Shown here piece by piece: positions 5,414 to 9,379 of a DNA stretch of 9,379 nucleotides (its first letter is position 1; the number at the start of each line of letters is the position of its first letter). The position numbers and the translations under genes are program-made. This DNA comes from Bacteroidia bacterium (GTDB taxonomy: Bacteria > Bacteroidota > Bacteroidia > Bacteroidales > Azobacteroidaceae): assembly GCA_025996835.1 (NCBI GenBank), contig BNTU01000112.1, positions 1 through 9,379 on the forward strand, written 5' to 3'. The notes under the pieces were generated by a model that had not been told where the DNA came from, ran no database searches, and saw only the letters and a program-made list of their open reading frames with translations.

Positions 5414-6304
5414 TTACGGATAGTGTAGGATGGTTTTTGCAAACACATAACTGCACGGCAATGCGCCTGACAATTCGGCTATGATGGAATCGTTGCGGAT
5501 GTAATATGCCGTTGGAAATGAATCTGTTAAGCGTAGCAATGTCTTCGCCGGATAGTTGTTGACAGGAAAGTTGGGATTGAAAATGGTCCTGAATTTTTGC
5601 TCTTTCACCGAATCTTCCACCGCGATACCAATGACCTGGTCCACTGTACCGGAAGCCTCATATTGCTTTAAATTTTCAATGGAATTCATGCAGTGAGGGC
5701 AGGAATAGGTGAATGCAAATACCAAATAGGTTGAGTCTTTGGAGGTGGTGATAAATTCATTCAACACATTGCTATTCAATGCTTTAGCTTTATATTTACT
5801 CGCCTTTCGCATCTTGCTGCCAATATGGTAAGTGTAGCCGGACATAAAGGCGACCGCGACCATCACCACAACGAGCAGACAGACAGTCCATTGGCTCATC
5901 TGCCAACTGCTCTCACTCTTTCGCCACACGGCGAGCAGCAAGTAAATCAAAACGGCATTGCGAGTAAACGTGAAAACAGGCGAGGTATTCAGCACGGTAA
6001 TTTTGCCGAAGCAACCGCAATCTTCAATGCCGCTGAAAATAAGCCCGTAGGCAAAAACCAGCGTAAAACCGACTACTAACAGCGTGCTAATCAACGCCGT
6101 ATGCTTTAGCCCAATCCGGAAAACGAGCAACAAGCCCAACGCCACTTCCGCCAAAACGATGAGCGGAGCCAAAAACTGCAGATTCTCAAACCCATATTGG
6201 GCAATTAAATTGGCAAAACTGCTGGCACTTAATGCCTTAGCGATGCCGGAAATCAAAAATACTGTGCCTGCTATGAGGCTGTATATTTCTATTCTTTTGT
6301 TCAT
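5414..6304 (-). CDS. MauE/DoxX-type membrane protein fused to a thioredoxin-like domain
   Basis: This 296-residue protein has two parts. The N-terminal half has about five membrane segments (near 8-25, 45-62, 68-90, 113-127, 138-157) and the motif EDCGCFGKI with paired cysteines at 96 and 98. That motif is the hallmark of MauE/DoxX redox-associated membrane proteins, which are related in design to the quinone-linked DsbD/VKOR-like disulfide carriers. The C-terminal half (about 175-296) looks like a thioredoxin fold: strand VFAFTYSCPHCMNSIENL with a CPHC active site at 202-205 and a cis-Pro candidate in SFPTAYYI (264). The likely role is passing electrons between membrane and extracytoplasmic thiols. 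I chose ATG 6304 (MNKRIEIYS). The upstream extension to 6367 would run through a hairpin and encodes no signal-like sequence. The gene follows the small lipoprotein gene, 75 bp apart, and converges on the TPR gene with 43 bp between stops. Confidence 0.85.
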   Translation of the reverse strand: MNKRIEIYSLIAGTVFLISGIAKALSASSFANLIAQYGFENLQFLAPLIVLAEVALGLLLVFRIGLKHTALISTLLVVGFTLVFAYGLIFSGIEDCGCFGKITVLNTSPVFTFTRNAVLIYLLLAVWRKSESSWQMSQWTVCLLVVVMVAVAFMSGYTYHIGSKMRKASKYKAKALNSNVLNEFITTSKDSTYLVFAFTYSCPHCMNSIENLKQYEASGTVDQVIGIAVEDSVKEQKFRTIFNPNFPVNNYPAKTLLRLTDSFPTAYYIRNDSIIAELSGALPCSYVFAKTILHYP

Positions 6305-6326
6305 AATAATTGTTTGTAAAAGTAAA

Positions 6327-6361
6327 ATTGAATCGGCTTTACTCAATAAAACCGATTCAAT
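6327..6361 (-). terminator. hairpin between small lipoprotein and MauE/DoxX genes (attenuator candidate)
   Basis: ATTGAATCGG (6327-6336) and CCGATTCAAT (6352-6361) pair perfectly. After one mismatch, TTT/AAA extends the stem around a 7-nt loop. On the minus strand the stem is followed by TTTACTTTT, a broken T-run. It therefore may act as a partial terminator that lowers transcription of the downstream membrane-protein gene, or as a 3'-end stabiliser for the short lipoprotein mRNA. Confidence 0.55.
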
Positions 6362-6379
6362 CACCACTCAGACGATTAG

Positions 6380-6544
6380 TTAACACTGTGCCGCTGTTGC
6401 TTCTGCGCAACTACTGTACCCTGCTGTAGAAATACTTTCCCCATTGCATGTACAAGTGTCGTCATCATCACTACAAGAAGATGCAACAAACGCACCAACT
6501 CCCAACATGGCAACTAAGCCAACTAATAAAAATTTCTTTTTCAT
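6380..6544 (-). CDS. small cysteine-rich lipoprotein, 54 residues
   Basis: An ATG at 6544 opens a 54-codon frame ending TAA at 6382-6380. The start MKKKFLLVGLVAMLGVGAFV is a strong signal peptide leading to the lipobox ASSC (Cys24). The next residues, SDDDD, resemble the acidic export signal that sends Bacteroidota lipoproteins to the cell surface. The mature peptide is only 31 residues and has four more cysteines (31, 33, 46, 54) in TCTCNGES...SSCAEATAAQC, enough for two disulfides. The gene lies directly upstream of a thiol-redox membrane protein on the same strand, which suggests a functional pair. I do not recognise the family. It recalls the short peptide genes next to MauE/DoxX genes in Bacteroides (for example NVEALA peptides) in layout, not in sequence. 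No clear promoter was found in the 153 bp upstream. Confidence 0.8.
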   Translation of the reverse strand: MKKKFLLVGLVAMLGVGAFVASSCSDDDDTCTCNGESISTAGYSSCAEATAAQC

Positions 6545-6562
6545 TTTGAAATTTTGCTTAAC

Positions 6563-6581
6563 GTCCGTCCCTTAAACGGAC
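6563..6581 (-). promoter_or_regulatory. hairpin in the leader of the small lipoprotein gene
   Basis: GTCCGT and ACGGAC form a 6-bp stem with a 7-nt loop, ending 18 nt before the ATG at 6544 on the minus strand. A T-run comes before the stem, not after it, so it is not a terminator for this gene. Its role is unknown. It may be a leader structure affecting translation or stability. Confidence 0.35.
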
Positions 6582-6697
6582 AAAAAATTAAAATAAATTG
6601 TTTTCCTGCTCTTTTATTTTCGATAGCTTCGCAAGTTTTTCCTATCTTTTTTGTCCCAAGCAAATATCGTCAATCCACTCATTCATGGTTTATCGGC

Positions 6698-7516
6698 TTA
6701 TTTTTGCCTTATGCAGCGAAAGGCATTGCGCTCGTTTTTGTTGTAATGGTCTACTGAACCATCACCAAAATTCACACTATAACCTTCATAGTCGTTGGGA
6801 CTGCTGGAACTCCAATAATCTTTGCGTTGAAATTTCTTGAAATCATTATCAGCTATTTGCGACTGATTTTTGTAGATTTTCGCCAACTCGGCTCTATTCG
6901 GCAAATACCAACCATCACCTTTGCTCTTGCAAAATGCGATGGCTTCGCTCTGCTTAGCCGGTGCTTCGTTTCGCAGGCTGATATAGCCATCTACAAACTC
7001 GTCGTCATCCGGGTCTTTGCAACATTGGGGACAAACCGGTGGCAGTTTGGGCTTAGCTCCTTTCCCTGCTAATAGTGCCTTTGTCATCTCATCACTCGCT
7101 GTCATCAAGTCACCATTTTTTGTCCTTACAGAGAACGATCCAATACATCCACCGGAGAATAAGTCATTCAAATCACAAAAGATTTTATAGTCATTCCCGC
7201 TTTTGAAAATTTTTGCCTGACAAGAATAGTCCGCATTTTTTACGTCACCAAAATCTAATTTGGAATCATCGTCAGTCCATCCATCGTCCTGAAATTTTAA
7301 TTCTTCGGCAACTTGCATCTGAAAATATTTTCGATTTTCCAACACTTCGTACTTGCCGGATTCGACAAGTCCTTCTTTGATTGACCCCATAAACATATCA
7401 CGCTCTTCATCGGTAACACTATTTCCAACCGATACTGCCATAACTACTTTCTTTGGTTCTGCGCCGTATGCAACAACGGCGCAGAACAAGAAAGATATTA
7501 ATAAAATGTGTTTCAT
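6698..7516 (-). CDS. secreted protein: CsgG/LpoB-like N-terminus plus DUF1566 (Lcl) domain
   Basis: A 272-residue protein. Residues 1-19 are a signal peptide (MKHILLISFLFCAVVAYGA). Residues about 23-150 (VVMAVSVGNSVTDEERDMFM, then a VESGKYEVLENRKYF segment) look like the alpha/beta domain shared by CsgG, TolB-N and LpoB proteins. In that domain an 'exported gene product degraded into a named variable state' pattern of strand, helix and EVLENR is typical. This assignment is by pattern only. A short linker carries VCPQCCKDPDDDEF with three close cysteines (162, 165, 166). Residues about 175-270 are a clear DUF1566/Lcl domain: GDGWYLPNRAELAKIY, DYWSSSS, YSVNFGDGSV and the ending FRCIRQK. DUF1566 domains occur in surface proteins and are related in motif style to FGE/C-lectin-like folds. 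It lies 9 bp after the preceding lipoprotein gene, so it is in the same operon. Confidence 0.75.
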   Translation of the reverse strand: MKHILLISFLFCAVVAYGAEPKKVVMAVSVGNSVTDEERDMFMGSIKEGLVESGKYEVLENRKYFQMQVAEELKFQDDGWTDDDSKLDFGDVKNADYSCQAKIFKSGNDYKIFCDLNDLFSGGCIGSFSVRTKNGDLMTASDEMTKALLAGKGAKPKLPPVCPQCCKDPDDDEFVDGYISLRNEAPAKQSEAIAFCKSKGDGWYLPNRAELAKIYKNQSQIADNDFKKFQRKDYWSSSSPNDYEGYSVNFGDGSVDHYNKNERNAFRCIRQK

Positions 7517-7525
7517 TAGTTTTTT

Positions 7526-8380
7526 TTAATTTGTTGTTTTATTCTTTTGCGACATCTCTTCCATCAATTGTGGTATGGCAACAGTGTTTATAAACTCACT
7601 CCATGCTGCTTTTGCCCCATTCTCAAACCATACTTGCTCCACTTTATCCGATTCATCAGGTAGGTATTTGAAAGGGTCAAGAGTGAGAATGCGACAATCT
7701 TTGTCGGAGCAGGGGGTATGATAGTACTTGTATATACCACCTATCTCATTTTGAGCCATCAAAATAACCTTTATTTCGATGTAGAGACCAACGATAGTTT
7801 GTGGATCAGGAACAATCTCTTTTTTCCACTTTTTAGGATTTTTATTGGATTTGTCGATGACTTCTTTTTGAAAAGGCACCGGCACTCCATCGTTGAGATA
7901 ATTTTTTACGGTATATTTTTTGGTACCGTAGTCAGTAATTTCAAAGACTAAATCCGTTTTTGTCTTTTTTTGAAGCATTTCGTAGTCAACATCACCTTCC
8001 GTTTTGCTCATCACGTTTTCAAACCCTATTCGGTCTTTCACATTGAAATCGTTGCGCATTAGTCCGTTTTCCAACAGTTTGATAATGTCATCAACATTTT
8101 CTTCGGTCGAAGTTACAGAAGCCGCAGCTGCATTCGACCTGTTGTTTCTTACCACTACCGGTATACCGGTCTTGCGATTACCCTCACCATCCTTCATAAA
8201 TGCTCGCAAGCTACTTGAAGTGTGAGGCGGGTCGCCTTTCGTCTTTTCAAGCTTAATCCGCCTATCGGCAGCGGAACCACTCTTAGACAATGAACCACAT
8301 CCTACTGCCATTACGGCAACGGCTACAACAAGCACAACTCCCTGTGCTTGAATCAATTTTAAACACTTTTTCTTTTTCAT
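7526..8380 (-). CDS. lipoprotein, possibly CsgG/LpoB-like
   Basis: A 284-residue protein starting MKKKKCLKLIQAQG, with a hydrophobic segment and lipobox VMAVGC, so Cys28 is lipidated. The ATG at 8380 is chosen. An ATG at 8437 in frame would add 19 residues that spoil the signal peptide. Residues about 94-150 (VDDIIKLLENGLMRNDFNVKD, followed by RIGFENVMSK and LVFEI) match the pattern of helix, NGL, V-DR, strand seen in LpoB/CsgG/TolB-N-like periplasmic domains. The rest has strand-rich segments (GLYIEIKVILM) and a pair of cysteines in TPCSDKDC that may form a disulfide. It follows the LPP20-like gene by 63 AT-rich bases and precedes the DUF1566 gene by 9. A specific function cannot be given. 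Confidence 0.7.
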   Translation of the reverse strand: MKKKKCLKLIQAQGVVLVVAVAVMAVGCGSLSKSGSAADRRIKLEKTKGDPPHTSSSLRAFMKDGEGNRKTGIPVVVRNNRSNAAAASVTSTEENVDDIIKLLENGLMRNDFNVKDRIGFENVMSKTEGDVDYEMLQKKTKTDLVFEITDYGTKKYTVKNYLNDGVPVPFQKEVIDKSNKNPKKWKKEIVPDPQTIVGLYIEIKVILMAQNEIGGIYKYYHTPCSDKDCRILTLDPFKYLPDESDKVEQVWFENGAKAAWSEFINTVAIPQLMEEMSQKNKTTN

Positions 8381-8443
8381 AAGATAAAAAATAATATTGT
8401 TTGTAAATAATAATTTATAAAAACACATAAAACACATTTTAAT

Positions 8444-9379
8444 TTAATTTTTAACCCATTGCATTATTTTTTCTGCAATTTTGGGCGCAGCATCAGTCAA
8501 AGCCTTCCGTCCCGCCTTATCTTGCGAAGTGGAGCCGCCTTTTTGCGAAAGAGCATCGTTGTACACGCTTTTGCCTTTATGCGTGTCGAACAAATCAATT
8601 TGCGTGTCGGCATAGCAAATCACCACGCCATTAGCATTGCTGACTTCGCGCGTGGTGGTAGCCAGCGTAAGTTTCAGGTCGGCATTCGCGGCATCATCGG
8701 TAAAACTGCAACCATTGTTTGCCAAAATGGCTTTCACCTTGTTGGCAACAATGCTCTCACGCTTCCCAAAATTGTCTTCGCTGCTTTCCACATACACATA
8801 CAGCCCTTGAGCCAATCGTGCCAACATCTGCGTTGCCTTGCTGCGCAAGTCTTCCGACTTCGTCTGCTGCAAACTTTCGCTGTCGGCGGCATCCATCGCG
8901 GTGAGCAAATCCTGCGCATAGCGTATCTTGGCGAACAATGGAATTGCCTCCTCGCATTGCTTGCGGGCTTTGGACTTTTCACCGCCTTGCTCCAATTGCT
9001 CGGCGGTGGTCAAACTGCCCTCTGCCTGCTGCACGAGCATCCCGATGTTGGCTTTGTAGTAGCCTGCAAGTTCGTTTTTGTTGGCGTAGGCAAAAGCATA
9101 AATAATATCCTCACCTTTGTTGTAGTAACTTTCCACTTTGGTACCTACAATTTCAAGGTTGGACATCGTTTTTACAGCCGATTCAAAACCGGAGGTAACC
9201 CGTTCTCCATTGCCATCACGCACGCTGCGTGTTTGGGATTGTGCTTCGCTTTCCACTTTTACACGAATGCTTTCGGTAAGTTTGCCTTGTGCATCTTTTT
9301 CTATGCGTGCCGTGGCGGTTGCCAATGTTTCTCCGGCACGCATTGACCCTACCACAAAACCAGTCAAAAAAGTTTCGGG
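8444..9379 (-). CDS. LPP20-like envelope protein, 5' partial
   Basis: The frame runs off the right edge without a stop (it reads PETF before the TTG at 9367), so the N-terminus, probably with a signal or lipobox, is outside. About 311 residues are visible. The first 70 (FVVGSMRAGETLATATARIE, then LTESIRVKVESEAQSQTRS) fit the LPP20 lipoprotein family, a conserved domain named after a Helicobacter antigen. A charged helical middle (about 110-170) follows, QQAEGSLTTAEQLEQGGEKSK with ARKQCEEAIPLFAKI, like a single helical hairpin. The C-terminal part (about 190-307) has a strand-helix pattern (ADLKLTLATTTREV, VVICYADTQIDLFDTHKGK) and ends in an amphipathic helix. Similar two-part LPP20 proteins occur in Bacteroidota, their job unknown. 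It is the first visible gene of the operon; its promoter is outside. Confidence 0.7.
   Translation of the reverse strand, partial: PETFLTGFVVGSMRAGETLATATARIEKDAQGKLTESIRVKVESEAQSQTRSVRDGNGERVTSGFESAVKTMSNLEIVGTKVESYYNKGEDIIYAFAYANKNELAGYYKANIGMLVQQAEGSLTTAEQLEQGGEKSKARKQCEEAIPLFAKIRYAQDLLTAMDAADSESLQQTKSEDLRSKATQMLARLAQGLYVYVESSEDNFGKRESIVANKVKAILANNGCSFTDDAANADLKLTLATTTREVSNANGVVICYADTQIDLFDTHKGKSVYNDALSQKGGSTSQDKAGRKALTDAAPKIAEKIMQWVKN

Noticed and set aside
6305..6367. Longer MauE/DoxX start at 6367
   Set aside because: The extension reads through the hairpin and would give an odd N-terminus. MNKRIEIYS leads straight into the first membrane segment.
6622..6652. Plus-strand intrinsic terminator GATAG...CTATC-TTTTTT
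   Set aside because: The stem is only 5 bp plus a small inner stem, and there is no plus-strand gene upstream to terminate.
6545..6697. Promoter for the small lipoprotein gene
   Set aside because: No TAnnTTTG box was found on the minus strand. The closest (GATATTTG near 6662-6669) misses one position and has no -33 partner, so it is not annotated.
8459..9346. 295-codon plus-strand open frame
   Set aside because: It is the exact antisense of the LPP20-like gene. Its translation has no domain, and the minus-strand frame has family signals and operon context.

Overview
The window most likely comes from the chromosome of a member of the Bacteroidota, probably order Bacteroidales. The clearest sign is promoter structure: four start regions carry the Bacteroidota-type -7 box TACCTTTG, and two of these also have a TTTG -33 box at 19-20 bp. 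Further signs are the gene families (HicB with the C-terminal helix-turn-helix seen in Bacteroides, ApbE as a lipoprotein, MauE/DoxX fused to a thioredoxin fold, LPP20-type lipoprotein), the absence of strong Shine-Dalgarno sequences, and a tRNA gene that does not encode CCA. Both window edges cut genes.

Bases 1-1906 hold the 3' part of a TIM-barrel-like protein of unknown function (+), converging on apbE (-), an FAD:protein FMN transferase lipoprotein. Bases 1907-2812 hold the divergent apbE/hicA promoter region, a complete hicA-hicB toxin-antitoxin pair (+) and its terminator. Bases 2863-3266 hold tRNA-Leu(UAG) (-), then a 219-bp element with 80-bp inverted ends. That element supplies near-identical outward promoters to the tRNA on one side and to rplS on the other.

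Bases 3267-5370 are a plus-strand housekeeping run: rplS, dut and a periplasmic TPR protein. The gaps rplS/dut and dut/TPR are both filled by heptanucleotide tandem repeats. In one gap these form a 30-bp hairpin; in the other they supply the TPR start codon.

Bases 5414-9379 are all minus strand and look like an envelope accessory region. Reading in transcription order from the right edge: an LPP20-like protein (5' cut by the window), a CsgG/LpoB-like lipoprotein, and a secreted protein with a CsgG/LpoB-like N-terminus and a DUF1566 (Lcl) C-terminus. Then, after 150 bp, comes a 54-residue cysteine-rich lipoprotein followed by a MauE/DoxX-thioredoxin membrane protein. The last two look like a redox pair in which the membrane protein handles thiols or disulfides at the cell surface, perhaps those of the small lipoprotein. 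The three upstream genes probably make one envelope assembly or sensing module, whose task cannot be read from sequence.

The best candidates for something undescribed are the promoter-carrying inverted-repeat element at 2956-3174, the cysteine-rich lipoprotein plus MauE/DoxX pair, and the LPP20/CsgG-like/DUF1566 operon.
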